From CAVYWD01 sp963772225 (GTDB lineage: Bacteria > Myxococcota > Myxococcia > Myxococcales > UBA5297), in NCBI GenBank assembly GCA_963772225.1, contig CAVYWD010000003.1, positions 310,001 to 374,000 of the forward strand: a stretch of DNA of 64,000 bases, in the 5' to 3' direction. The notes below the pieces were generated by a model that searched no databases, was not told where the DNA came from, and saw only the letters and a program-made list of their open reading frames with translations. Shown here piece by piece: positions 8,797 through 16,782 of the stretch. Made by a program: the position numbers and the translations under genes. The stretch's first letter is position 1. Each line of letters begins with the position of its first letter.

Positions 8797-9273
8797 CTAC
8801 TGGGCGAAGTCGGCCGGGTCGTCCTCGAGGTCGGCGTACGCGCCCATCGAGTCGTCCGCGCTGGCGAGCTCCTCGAGCGCGGCGTCGTCCGGCAGCAGGT
8901 CGAGCGATGCGGCCTCGGCCGTCGTCTGCTCCGCGGCCGGCGATGCGGAATGCCCCAGCGGAAAAGCCCTGTCCAGCACCAGTCCGACAGAGAAGGCGCC
9001 CGAGGCGGCGAGCGCTCCGGCGAGCAGGGCGGCGCGCAGCGGCGCGACGCGGCGGGTGCGCTCGTCCTTCTGCGCGCGGTTGGCGCGCACGCGAACGGCG
9101 AACCCGGCCAGGGTCCGCGGGTCGGGCTCTTCGCGCGTGGCCTGCACCAAGGCGAGCGCCTTCTGAGCCCCGCGGCATTCGGGGCAGCCGGACAGGTGGG
9201 CGCGGGTCTCCGGGTCGGCCAGCCCGCCGGGCTGGGCGAGGTTCTCGAGCGCGCTCTGGCAATCGATGGGCAT
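8797..9273 (-). CDS. Zinc-finger anti-sigma factor (transmembrane)
   Basis: 158 residues. The start at ATG 9273 has GAGAGGA just upstream; a GTG at 9285 that overlaps the sigma stop is the alternative. The N-terminal domain carries the ZAS motif HLSGCPECR (HxxxCxxC), typical of anti-sigma factors that clamp ECF sigmas. A transmembrane helix follows at about 80-100 (PLRAALLAGALAASGAFSVG), then an acidic periplasmic tail rich in Asp/Glu. It lies eight bases behind the ECF sigma gene, and the two form a standard sigma/anti-sigma pair. Confidence 0.88.
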   Translation of the reverse strand: MPIDCQSALENLAQPGGLADPETRAHLSGCPECRGAQKALALVQATREEPDPRTLAGFAVRVRANRAQKDERTRRVAPLRAALLAGALAASGAFSVGLVLDRAFPLGHSASPAAEQTTAEAASLDLLPDDAALEELASADDSMGAYADLEDDPADFAQ

Positions 9274-9281
9274 GGGTCCTC

Positions 9282-9872
9282 TCACAGCTCCTCGGCGCCC
9301 AGGAGCTTCTGCAGGCGCTTGACCGCGTAGTGGAAGTTCACCTTGGCGTTGTTCTCGGTGATGCCCAGGGCCTCGGCGATCTGCGCGAAGGGCAGCTCGG
9401 CGTCGAGCCGCAGCGACACGACCTGGCGCTGCCGGTTGGGCAGGTGGGCGAGCGCCTCGCGCACCCGCGCCCGGCGCTGCCGAGTCTCCAGCGAGTCCCG
9501 GCCGGCCTCGGGCTCGGGCGCGGCCGATTCGAGCGACAGCCCGAAAACCAGGCGCGCGCGATCGCGCAGGTGGTTCTTGCAGAGGTTCGCCGCCACCTTG
9601 AACAGGTACGCCGCGAAGGGCCGCCCCGCCCGGAACTCGCCGGCGTGGGCCAAGACGCGAAGGAAGGTCCGCTGGGCCAGGTCTTCCGCCTCGTCCGCGT
9701 CGCGCGAATATCGGAGGGCCAGCCGGTAGACCGGCCGCTCGTACCGCCGCACCAGGGTCGCGAAGGCCTGCGAATCGCCCGCGAGGTGCGCGGCGAGCAA
9801 GTCGCGGTCGTCGGGGAGGCCCTCCTCGCCCTCGCGCACGACGTGCAGCCGAGGGTGCTCGCGGGTCGTCAT
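9282..9872 (-). CDS. ECF-type RNA polymerase sigma factor (RpoE-like)
   Basis: 196 residues from ATG 9872, chosen for GAGGAG four bases upstream; the frame stays open to 9920. Region 2 is visible as FATLVRRYERPVYRLALRY with DEAEDLAQRTFLRVL. Region 4 is LPNRQRQVVSLRLDAELPFAQIAEALGITENNAKVNFHYAVKRLQ (read in two parts). The linker carries an acidic insert (AAPEPEAGRD). It is partnered by the zinc-finger anti-sigma gene immediately downstream. It is divergent from serS. Confidence 0.92.
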   Translation of the reverse strand: MTTREHPRLHVVREGEEGLPDDRDLLAAHLAGDSQAFATLVRRYERPVYRLALRYSRDADEAEDLAQRTFLRVLAHAGEFRAGRPFAAYLFKVAANLCKNHLRDRARLVFGLSLESAAPEPEAGRDSLETRQRRARVREALAHLPNRQRQVVSLRLDAELPFAQIAEALGITENNAKVNFHYAVKRLQKLLGAEEL

Positions 9873-9970
9873 GGAGCTCCTCGAATCGAGCTGCGGCGTG
9901 GCTTCCATGCCATGCAACACCCGGCTCCGGCGCGGGCGTTAACCGCGAGAGGATGAGGCCGCGAGGGCGG

Positions 9971-10000
9971 TTGACCCGCTCTAAACGCCGTGATTACACT
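9971..10000 (+). promoter_or_regulatory. Sigma-70-like promoter for serS
   Basis: TTGACC (9971-9976) and TACACT (9995-10000) are separated by 18 bases. An AT-rich leader of about 60 bases follows, before the serS start at 10064, in an otherwise GC-rich background. This is a consensus match only. Confidence 0.45.
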
Positions 10001-10063
10001 ACGCGGCTCTCTGGCGATAACGCAAGAAATCATCTGTCATTTCCTGTAATTGCGAGGATTCCC

Positions 10064-11380
10064 ATGCTCGACCTCCGGTACGTGGCTCAGAACTTCGACG
10101 AGGTGTTGCGCCGGTTGGGCCGCCGGGGCGCCGTGGAGCTGGGCGAGTTCAACCGGCTCTTCTCGGAGCGGCGCGAGCTCAATGTGCGGATCGAGGCGGC
10201 GCGAGGGGAGTCGGCGGACGTCGGCGCGCTGCTCTCGCCGGGGAAGACCCCGGTCTCGCGGACCGTGCGGGGGAAGGGCTACACCCAGCCGCTGGCGGAC
10301 GCCGACAAGGCGGAGCTGCGGGGGCTGTCGAAGGAGCTCAAGGAGAAATCCAAGGAGATCGACGCGCGCCTCAAGGAGGTCGAAGGGGAAATCGAGAAGA
10401 TCCTGCTCACCGTCCCCAACCTGCCGCACGCGTCGGTGCCCGACGGACGATCGAGCGACGACAACCCGGTGGTGCGAACCGTGGGAGAGAAGCGCTCGTT
10501 CGCCTTCGAGCCCAAGGCGCACTGGGACCTGGGCGAGGCGCTGGGGATTTTGGACTTCCAGCGCGCCTCCAAGATCAGCGGCGCGCGCTTCGCGGTCTAC
10601 CGGGGCCTGGGCGCCAAGCTCGAGCGCGCGCTGGTGACGTTCATGCTCGACACCCACACCTCGCGCGGCTACACGGAGATCTTGCCGCCCTTCCTGGTCA
10701 ACCGCGCCTCCATGACCGGCACCGGCCAGCTGCCGAAGTTCGAGGAGGACAGCTTCAAGACGCAGGGGGACCCGGAGCTCTTCCTCATCCCCACGGCGGA
10801 AGTGCCGGTGACGAACCTGCACCGCGACGAGATCCTCGAGGCCGACCAGCTCACCCTCAAGTACTGCGCCTTCACGCCGTGCTTTCGGCGCGAGGCCGGC
10901 AGCTACGGCAAGGACACCCGCGGGCTCATCCGGCAGCACCAGTTCCATAAAGTGGAGCTGGTGAAGTTCTGCCGCCCGGAGCGCTCCTACGAGGAGCACG
11001 AGGCGCTGACCGCCGACGCCGAGGAGATCCTCAAGCGCCTGGGGCTGCCGTATCGCGTGATCAGCCTGTGCGCCGGCGACCTGAGCTTCGGCGCCGCCAA
11101 GTGCTACGACCTGGAGGTCTGGCTGCCCGGGCAGCAGGCGTACCGGGAAATCTCGTCCTGCTCCAATTTCGAGGACTTCCAGGCGCGCCGCGCGCAAATC
11201 CGCTTCCGCCCGGGCCCGGGGGAGAAGCCGCAGCTCTTGCATACCCTCAACGGCAGCGGGCTCGCGGTGGGCCGCACCCTGGTCGCCATCCTGGAGAACT
11301 ACCAGCAGGCCGACGGGTCGGTGGCCATCCCGGAGGCGCTGCGGCCCTACATGGGGGTCGACGCCATCCGCAAGGCCTGA
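10064..11380 (+). CDS. serS: Seryl-tRNA synthetase
   Basis: 438 residues. It charges tRNA-Ser (and tRNA-Sec where present) with serine. The N-terminal long coiled-coil arm spans about 25-115. The class II core shows motif 2 (FRREAGSYGKDTRGLIRQHQ, with the FHKVEL strand after it) and motif 3 (NGSGLAVGRTLVAILENYQ). The CSNFEDFQARR segment is also typical of SerRS. ATG 10064 is preferred over upstream in-frame starts because it gives the standard MLDLRYVAQNF N-terminus and has GAGGAT upstream. Two serine tRNA genes lie a few hundred bases downstream. Full length, no anomalies. Confidence 0.97.
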   Translation: MLDLRYVAQNFDEVLRRLGRRGAVELGEFNRLFSERRELNVRIEAARGESADVGALLSPGKTPVSRTVRGKGYTQPLADADKAELRGLSKELKEKSKEIDARLKEVEGEIEKILLTVPNLPHASVPDGRSSDDNPVVRTVGEKRSFAFEPKAHWDLGEALGILDFQRASKISGARFAVYRGLGAKLERALVTFMLDTHTSRGYTEILPPFLVNRASMTGTGQLPKFEEDSFKTQGDPELFLIPTAEVPVTNLHRDEILEADQLTLKYCAFTPCFRREAGSYGKDTRGLIRQHQFHKVELVKFCRPERSYEEHEALTADAEEILKRLGLPYRVISLCAGDLSFGAAKCYDLEVWLPGQQAYREISSCSNFEDFQARRAQIRFRPGPGEKPQLLHTLNGSGLAVGRTLVAILENYQQADGSVAIPEALRPYMGVDAIRKA

Positions 11381-11491
11381 GGCGGCTCGGCCGGTTGTCC
11401 GATGGTCGACACCTTGCGCGGGCACGTACGATCAACGCGCGAGGTGGCTCCCGTTCGACCTCGCAGGACCGCAGACCGGCGAGGTGTGGCC

Positions 11492-11656
11492 ATGGCATCG
11501 CGGAACGACTCCAGGCAAGACGGCTTCCAGGCGCCGCCGAAGAAGGGCAAGGCCCCGGAGCCCTCGGGCTCAGACGAGAAGACCCTCGCCGACCTCGACC
11601 TGCAGGACTTGATGCGGCAGCTCGACGCCGAGGCCGAGGCGTCCGCGAAGAAATAG
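11492..11656 (+). CDS. Small charged hypothetical protein
   Basis: 54 residues from ATG 11492 with GAGGTG upstream. It is Lys/Asp/Glu-rich and begins MASRNDSRQDGFQAPPKKGK. The C-terminal helix DLDLQDLMRQLDAEAEA looks amphipathic. There is no signal peptide and no known domain. It sits between serS and the tRNA genes. An in-frame GTG/ATG near 11402 would add 30 low-complexity residues. The coding call rests on the ribosome site and protein-like composition. Confidence 0.5.
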   Translation: MASRNDSRQDGFQAPPKKGKAPEPSGSDEKTLADLDLQDLMRQLDAEAEASAKK

Positions 11657-11783
11657 GGGTCCATCTCAGGGGGACCCGCGAGGTCCGACTGCGGAGGTGC
11701 TTGCCCCGCGGCCGCCTTGTGCGCTACCAAGTCGCAGAGCGGCGAGCGAGGCCTCCCGGCGCGTCAGGCGGCGCTCGTCGTCT

Positions 11784-11871
11784 GGAGGAGTGGCCGAGTT
11801 GGCTGATGGCAGCGGTCTTGAAAACCGCCGTACGGGAAACCGTACCAGGGGTTCGAATCCCTTCTCCTCCG
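11784..11871 (+). tRNA. tRNA-Ser (UGA)
   Basis: Acceptor arm GGAGGAG/CTCCTCC. The anticodon loop CTTGAAA gives TGA. A long variable arm (TACGGGAAACCGTA) marks a class II tRNA, and the T-loop is GGTTCGAATCC. The 3' CCA is not encoded. Confidence 0.97.
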
Positions 11872-12023
11872 CACGCTGACGAGAGACTTCAGAGAACTCG
11901 CTTGACGGTTGCAGGTGTGGAGACTATAAGGTCGCGCTTTCGAGCCGGGTCGAAGAGAGCACAGCCCGGAGTTCTTGGAGTGACGGGAGAGAGCAGGCGG
12001 CACCTGAGCCGCTGACAGGACCT

Positions 12024-12113
12024 GGAGAGATGGCCGAGAGGCCGAAGGCGCTGGTTTGCTAAACCAGTATACGGGGACAACCTGTATCGTGGGTTCGAAT
12101 CCCACTCTCTCCG
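12024..12113 (+). tRNA. tRNA-Ser (GCU)
   Basis: Acceptor arm GGAGAGA/TCTCTCC. Anticodon stem CTGGT/ACCAG with loop TTGCTAA gives GCT. A long variable arm is followed by the T-loop GGTTCGAATCC. CCA is not encoded. Confidence 0.97.
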
Positions 12114-12132
12114 CTCGAACGCGACATAGCGA

Positions 12133-12206
12133 GCGCCCATAGCTCAGCTGGATAGAGTATCGGACTACGAATCCGAGGGCCGAAGGTTCGAATCCTTCTG
12201 GGCGCA
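12133..12206 (+). tRNA. tRNA-Arg (ACG)
   Basis: Acceptor arm GCGCCCA/TGGGCGC. Anticodon stem TCGGA/TCCGA with loop CTACGAA gives ACG, whose A34 would be edited to inosine by TadA in bacteria. The T-loop is GGTTCGAATCC. It is the last of three tRNAs before a terminator. Confidence 0.97.
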
Positions 12207-12216
12207 CAAGAAAGCG

Positions 12217-12249
12217 AAGGGGCTGCGGGCATCCACCCGCGGCCCCTTT
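12217..12249 (+). terminator. Rho-independent terminator after the tRNA cluster
   Basis: A 13-bp stem (AAGGGGCTGCGGG against CCCGCGGCCCCTT, one G-U pair) encloses a seven-base loop. It is followed by TTTGCATTT. It lies 10 bases after tRNA-Arg. Confidence 0.8.
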
Positions 12250-12296
12250 GCATTTCCGAGGCGAGTGCGGCGCGAGGACGCCGGGGTCAATCGCCG

Positions 12297-12320
12297 CCCG
12301 CCCGCCCGCCCGCCCGCCCG
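12297..12320. repeat. (CCCG)6 tetranucleotide repeat
   Basis: Six tandem CCCG units lie in the roughly 350-base gene-free stretch between the tRNA terminator and the Spy-like gene. I see no gene in the rest of that stretch. Confidence 0.85.
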
Positions 12321-12597
12321 TCGGTCGCGAGGCCGTCCATGCTGACGCTCCCGCCGCCCGGAACAGCCGCACGATGAAGGCGGTCCCAGTCTCATCGAAT
12401 CGGCCGCCTCGAGCCAACCCGCTTGCGCCCAAGGGGTCTTCAGGAAACCGACGTTCAGCGGCGCCTTGAGAAGCCTCGAGCGCCCGGAGCGCGTCGCCTT
12501 TGCGCTTCTTCACACCCGCGCGAAGCGCCGCCAACGTCGCCGCCGCAAGCTCTCACCATCCGGTTGACGAAGGCCGGCTCTCTTGAAGGAGGACGTG

Positions 12598-13056
12598 ATG
12601 AGGACGACCAAGCAGGCAGTTCTGGCGGCGGCGCTGGCGGTGGGGGCCATTCTCGCGTTGGCGGGCTTTGCCTACGGGCGCGGCCCCGGCTTTCGCCACC
12701 GCATGAGCCCCGAGAAGATCCAGAAGTTCGTCAACTTCCGGGTGAACGACACCCTGGACGACCTGAAGGCCACCCCCGCGCAGCGCCAAGAGGTGAACGC
12801 GGTCAAGGACCAGCTCTTCGAGCAGGCCAAGACCCTCTTCGCCGGGCACCAGGAGCTCCACGACCAATTCGTGGCGCAGTGGAACAGCGCCCAGCCCGAC
12901 GCGAAGCAGGTGCACGCGCTCATCGATCAGCGCGCCGACGAGCTCCGCGCCTTCGCGCACAGCGCCGCCGACGCCGCCCTCAAGGTCCACGGCGTCCTGA
13001 CTCCCGAGCAGCGCGCGCAGCTGGCGGCCGAGATGGCCGAGCACGCGGGCCGCTGA
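12598..13056 (+). CDS. Spy/CpxP-family periplasmic chaperone
   Basis: 152 residues. The start at 12598 has AAGGAGG seven bases upstream; an in-frame start 15 bases earlier lies on the ribosome site itself and is rejected. The signal peptide runs to about residue 26 (AGFAYG). The mature part is all-helical, with paired motifs KATPAQRQEVNAVK and VLTPEQRAQLAAEM, the LTxxQR signature of Spy/CpxP. Members hold unfolded envelope proteins or sense metal stress. It has several His in the middle helix. It is monocistronic, followed by a strong hairpin. Confidence 0.85.
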   Translation: MRTTKQAVLAAALAVGAILALAGFAYGRGPGFRHRMSPEKIQKFVNFRVNDTLDDLKATPAQRQEVNAVKDQLFEQAKTLFAGHQELHDQFVAQWNSAQPDAKQVHALIDQRADELRAFAHSAADAALKVHGVLTPEQRAQLAAEMAEHAGR

Positions 13057-13086
13057 CCGCTGACCGCCTCCGGTTTCGAGCGCCGA

Positions 13087-13118
13087 GAGCGCCCGGTCGC
13101 CCATGCGGCCGGGCGCTC
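13087..13118 (+). terminator. GC-rich hairpin downstream of the Spy-like gene
   Basis: A 14-bp stem GAGCGCCCGGTCGC / GCGGCCGGGCGCTC (one G-U) with a CCAT loop lies 30 bases after the stop. There is no clear U tract, so it may stabilise the 3' end or act as an imperfect terminator. Confidence 0.55.
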
Positions 13119-13287
13119 GCGACCGCCCGACCTTCGTGGCTCGGCCCTCGAGCGCGGGCGGCGAGATAGGCTCTTCGGTCTCGCGCGGGCCGCCCCACAG
13201 CGAGGTTGAGCTGTCCTGAAGGGCGCCTGAGCTCACCGCCTCGCGAGGCCGGTTTCGTCGGCGCGCGCCCGGGGCCTCGGAGGGAGC

Positions 13288-13430
13288 ATGCACGTCGCGC
13301 TCGTAGGCGCGGACTTCGAGGAGAACCTCGGCGTCGGGCCATCGCCGACTGCGCCCAGGCCGCCGGCCACGCCGTTTGCGTGGTCCCCTTCAACGAAGGC
13401 TTGAGGGCGCGAGGGCGCGACGCGACCTGA
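13288..13430 (+). pseudogene. Remnant of a B12-binding radical SAM protein start
   Basis: GGAGGGAGC precedes ATG 13288. The first residues (MHVALVGADFEENLGV) and, one frame over, AIADCAQAAGHAVCVVPFNE match the start of cobalamin-binding-domain radical SAM proteins. In those a Rossmann strand is followed by an EENL motif and a helix ending in AGH. The frame switches near 13334, consistent with one missing base. A stop comes at 13430. Nothing of the radical SAM core follows. The intact ribosome site on a stub suggests recent deletion of the rest of the gene. Confidence 0.55.
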
Positions 13431-13904
13431 GCGGCCCGGCGCCGAGGGTCGCGAGCGGGTCGCCCGCCACGCGATGATTCGATGCGCGCGCTCGTCTTTG
13501 CTGGAGAGATTTTAAGTTTTGACCGAGCGAGCTCCTCGCCGGTCATTTCTGGATGCCAGGCGAGCCCACATTGGACTTCGCACCTGGGCCGAAATACACG
13601 GGCCAATTGGGCCCGCAGGAGCTCGCGCGCTTTGGAATCGCCCGCCACGGCGCATCGCGTCGCCATGAGGTTGGCGAAGGAATGAAAGGAGCATCGGGGG
13701 GGTGGCTCGGGCAAGAATTGAATTCAAGCGATAAAGCGATTTCGCGAGCCGTCCGGCAGATTCGAGGGTGAAAATCTCCCGTGCGAGGTGCCCTCGTGAG
13801 GAAGCGGCCCGGGTGGGTCTTGGGCGCAGAGCGAAACGGCATTACTGTGCCGGGCCACTTCAAATCGCTTGTAACTTCGCCTCGAAGAACGAAAGGGGTC
13901 GATA
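13431..13904. other. Gene-free stretch
   Basis: No convincing gene. A minus-strand frame around 13480-13665 (MATRCAVAGDSKARELLRAQ and on) looks somewhat protein-like, but has no ribosome site and no recognisable family. The segment at 13505-13780 is noticeably less GC-rich than its neighbours. Confidence 0.5.
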
Positions 13905-14534
13905 ATGCCAAGGTCTGCTCCCGTTTCGATTCAGCAGTTGGGCTCGAGCCTCGCCGCGCCAGACCCGGGGACTTGGCGAGTCGAATTGAAGGAGCCCGCG
14001 CGGTCGGTGATGACGGACTTTCACGAGCGCGGGATGGTCACGGTCGAGCCGAGCGCGCAGGTCGACTCCGCGCTGGAGGTCATGAAGCATGCCGGCGTCC
14101 GGTCGGCCTTCGTGATGGACGAGACGCGGCAGCGGGTCGTCGGGCTCATCACGGCCTACGACATCATGGGTGAGAAGCCGCTGCGCTTCCTTCAGACCAT
14201 GGGCGGCAACTATCGGTCGACTTCACGGCGAGAGGTGCAGGTCAGGGACATCATGGAGCCCGCGGAGGAGTGGATGGTGTCTCGCCTGGAAGATGTCGAC
14301 GGCGCCACCGTGGAGGCCGTCCTGGATGCCTTCCAGAAGGCCCGGCGCACGCACATCGCGGTGGTGGAGGGCGTGCCCGGGGAGATCCCGCGGCTTCGCG
14401 GCGTCTTCTCCGCGGCCAAGATCTTGCGCCTGACGCGCGACTCTCGCCTCCATTCCCGCCACGAGTCGAGGAGCGTGGTCTTCGATCTGCCTTTGGCCGT
14501 CACGCCCGGGCCTCCTCCCGCGGGGGTCGCTTAG
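13905..14534 (+). CDS. Tandem CBS-domain protein
   Basis: 209 residues. Two CBS units are visible: about 35-95 (SVMTDFHERGMVTVEPSAQ, then the helix ALEVMKHAGVRSAFVMDE and VVGLITAYDIMG) and about 110-185 (DIMEPAEEW, then the helix VLDAFQKARRTHIAVVE and RGVFSAAKILR). CBS pairs bind adenine nucleotides and usually regulate a partner enzyme or channel. No catalytic domain is attached. The start at 13905 has AAAGGGG upstream. It lies upstream of the heme kinase, with a 67-base gap, and could be part of the same signalling unit, but nothing proves this. Confidence 0.87.
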   Translation: MPRSAPVSIQQLGSSLAAPDPGTWRVELKEPARSVMTDFHERGMVTVEPSAQVDSALEVMKHAGVRSAFVMDETRQRVVGLITAYDIMGEKPLRFLQTMGGNYRSTSRREVQVRDIMEPAEEWMVSRLEDVDGATVEAVLDAFQKARRTHIAVVEGVPGEIPRLRGVFSAAKILRLTRDSRLHSRHESRSVVFDLPLAVTPGPPPAGVA

Positions 14535-14601
14535 CGGGGAGGCCTCGCATGCCCCCGCCTTGACCGCCTCCCGATCGGGGCCCTAGGCTCGCCGAAGGCC
14601 C

Positions 14602-16212
14602 ATGTTCTCGACGCTTCGATGGTGGGATCGATTGGGTGCGAAGCTCGCGGCGCTCACCGTCGCCGGGGCCGTCGGCACCATTGGCGTGCTGGGCGTGGTG
14701 AGCATCAGCGTCCAGCAGAGCTATTTCGTCGATGAGGTGGAGCGTGGCGCGCAGCTCGTCACCGACACCATCAAGAGCAGCATCTACCACCACATGCTGG
14801 CCGATCAGCGCCGCGAGGCGTACCGGTCCATGGAGACCATTGGTGGGCAGCCGACCATCGACCGGCTGCGCATGTACAACCGCACCGGCGAGATCACCTT
14901 CTCCAACGTCCCGGACGAAATCGGCACGACCGCCGACCTGAAAAAGCCGGCCTGCGTCGGCTGCCACCCGGGCGGCTCCGCGAGCGCGCGCGCCGCGCCT
15001 TTCGGGACCTCGAAGTACTTCGCGCGCGGGCACCGGAACCTCGAGCTCGTGACCCCGCTCTACAACGAGGCGAGCTGCTCGGCGGCCGCGTGCCACGCGC
15101 ACCCCGCCGACCAACGGGTGCTCGGCGTCATCGAGCTCGGCCTCTCGCTCGAGCAGAGCGACCGGGCGACCGGCAGCCTGGAGGTCATCTCCTCCTTCGG
15201 CCTCGTCGTCACCATGCTGCTCGCGGTCGTCGGGGTGATCCTCCTCAACCGGCGAGTGGTGCTCAAGCCGGTGCGCGCGCTGCTGGACGGCATGCGGCGC
15301 GTCGCCCAGAACGACCTCGAGCTGGAGATCCCGAAGCGTGCGCGCGACGAGATCGGCCAGCTCGTGACCTCCTTCAACACCATGACCCGGTCGCTGCGCA
15401 CCGAGCGCGCCGAGCGCCTCAAGCTGATGGAAAGCCTGGAGGACAAGGTCGCCCAGCGGACCGCGGCGCTCAGGCAAGCTCAAGACCAGCTCGTCCAGTC
15501 CGAGAAGATGTCGTCCTTGGGCAAGCTGTCCGCCTCCATCGCCCACGAGATCAACAACCCGCTCATGGGCATCCTCACCATCGCCAAGCTGCTCATCCGC
15601 TCCATGGACGACGGCCAGGTCACCGACCCGCGCAAGGCCACCTCCATCCGGCAGCTCAAGATGGTGCAGCGCGAGACCGAGCGCTGCAGCGCCATCGTGC
15701 GCAACCTCCTCGACTTCGCGCGCCAGCGGCCGCTCGCCATCAAGGGCGTCGACGTCAACGCGGCGCTCGAGGAGGCGCTGAGCGTCGCCGCCAACCAAAT
15801 CGCCATCCAAGGCATCGCCCTGAAGAAGGACCTGAAGCCGCTGCCGACGGTCCAGGCGGACTTCGGCCAGCTGCGCCAGGCGTTCCTCAACGTCATCCTC
15901 AACGCGTGTGAGGCCATGGGCCAGGGCGGCGCCCTCGACGTCACCTCGAGGCTGGCGCAAGAGGGCACGAGCATCGAAGTGGAGGTCGCCGACACCGGCG
16001 GCGGCATCCCACCCGAGGTCCTGCCGAAGATCTTCGACCCGTTCTTCACCACCAAGGAGAAGGGCACGGGGCTCGGCTTGTCGGTCGTCTACGGCATCGT
16101 CCAGCGCCACGGAGGCGCGTTGGAGGTGAAGAGCCAACACGGCCAGGGCACGCAGATGTTGCTTCGCATCCCGGTGGCGGCGCCGTCGCCGTCCGACGCG
16201 CAGGCGGCCTGA
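14602..16212 (+). CDS. Membrane sensor histidine kinase with a c-type heme periplasmic domain
   Basis: 536 residues. TM1 spans about 13-36, a periplasmic domain 37-194 and TM2 195-216. HAMP follows at about 217-270 (VLKPVRALLDGMRR), then a short coiled coil. HisKA has the phosphoacceptor in SIAHEINNPLMG. HATPase_c shows the N box (LNVILNACEAM), G1 box (VADTGGGI) and F/G2 boxes (FDPFFTTKEKGTGLGLSVV). The periplasmic part contains CVGCH (Cys118-His122), a covalent heme c site, and CSAAACH (Cys159-His165), a CX4CH variant. This indicates a redox, oxygen or NO sensor related to DUF3365/Tll0287-type heme sensors. Archaemetzincin and an NtrC response regulator follow closely, so the kinase very probably phosphorylates that regulator. 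Confidence 0.93.
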   Translation: MFSTLRWWDRLGAKLAALTVAGAVGTIGVLGVVSISVQQSYFVDEVERGAQLVTDTIKSSIYHHMLADQRREAYRSMETIGGQPTIDRLRMYNRTGEITFSNVPDEIGTTADLKKPACVGCHPGGSASARAAPFGTSKYFARGHRNLELVTPLYNEASCSAAACHAHPADQRVLGVIELGLSLEQSDRATGSLEVISSFGLVVTMLLAVVGVILLNRRVVLKPVRALLDGMRRVAQNDLELEIPKRARDEIGQLVTSFNTMTRSLRTERAERLKLMESLEDKVAQRTAALRQAQDQLVQSEKMSSLGKLSASIAHEINNPLMGILTIAKLLIRSMDDGQVTDPRKATSIRQLKMVQRETERCSAIVRNLLDFARQRPLAIKGVDVNAALEEALSVAANQIAIQGIALKKDLKPLPTVQADFGQLRQAFLNVILNACEAMGQGGALDVTSRLAQEGTSIEVEVADTGGGIPPEVLPKIFDPFFTTKEKGTGLGLSVVYGIVQRHGGALEVKSQHGQGTQMLLRIPVAAPSPSDAQAA

Positions 16213-16239
16213 CGCGGCAGGGCCTCGAAGGCGGGCGGC

Positions 16240-16782
16240 GTGCGCGTGTACCTTTGGTGGATAGGCGATGGCGTCCCCGGGGCGTCCCTGGAGCACTCCC
16301 GGATGCACCTGGAATGGATCTTCGGGCGGCCGGTGGTGGTCGGCGCGCGCGCGGGCCGACCCGCCGAGGCATTCGACCCGAAGCGCCGGCAGACCTCGTC
16401 GACGCGCCTCTTGCAGTGGCTCTTGAGCGTGAAGCCCGCGGACGCCGAGCGCGTCGTCGGCGTGACCGAGGACGACCTCTTCATCCCCATCCTCACCTTC
16501 GTCTACGGCGAGGCGCAGCTCGGCGGCTCGGCTGCCGTGGTCTCGACCGCCCGGCTCCACCCGGGGCCTGAGATCGACCGGCGCGCCGAGGTCTTGCGCG
16601 AGCGGCTCGCCAAGGAATGCGCCCACGAGCTCGGGCACACGTACGGGCTCGTGCACTGCGCGAAGCCGAGCTGCGTGATGTCGCGGTCGGTTTCGGTCAT
16701 CGACGTCGACCTGAAATCCGGCCGCCTGTGCGAGGATTGTCGCGTGCGCCTGGCCGATTTCTTGAGAGGAATGCCGCAATGA
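16240..16782 (+). CDS. amzA: Archaemetzincin-family zinc metalloprotease
   Basis: 180 residues from GTG 16240. The catalytic motif HELGHTYGLVHC starts at His129 (HExxHxxGxxH, with the metzincin third ligand). It is followed by CVM (the Met-turn context) and a C..C pair (LCEDC) that with upstream Cys forms the second, structural zinc site of peptidase family M54. Length and Cys pattern fit archaemetzincins, whose physiological substrates are largely unknown. It lies 27 bases after the heme kinase, and its stop overlaps the response-regulator start (ATGA at 16779-16782). That places it inside a two-component operon, which is unusual. Confidence 0.92.
   Translation: MRVYLWWIGDGVPGASLEHSRMHLEWIFGRPVVVGARAGRPAEAFDPKRRQTSSTRLLQWLLSVKPADAERVVGVTEDDLFIPILTFVYGEAQLGGSAAVVSTARLHPGPEIDRRAEVLRERLAKECAHELGHTYGLVHCAKPSCVMSRSVSVIDVDLKSGRLCEDCRVRLADFLRGMPQ

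Noticed and set aside
11784..12249. tRNA cluster as an integration site with an island downstream
   Set aside because: No integrase or direct repeat of a tRNA 3' end is visible, and a normal terminator follows.
12297..12320. CCCG repeat as a CRISPR-like or origin motif
   Set aside because: It is a single short tetranucleotide run without spacers or DnaA boxes.
13480..13665. Possible small minus-strand gene starting MATRCAVAG
   Set aside because: There is no ribosome site, no family and no conserved context. It is kept only as a note in the gene-free stretch.
14500..16779. 759-residue minus-strand frame
   Set aside because: It is antisense to the heme histidine kinase, with no ribosome site and no domain.
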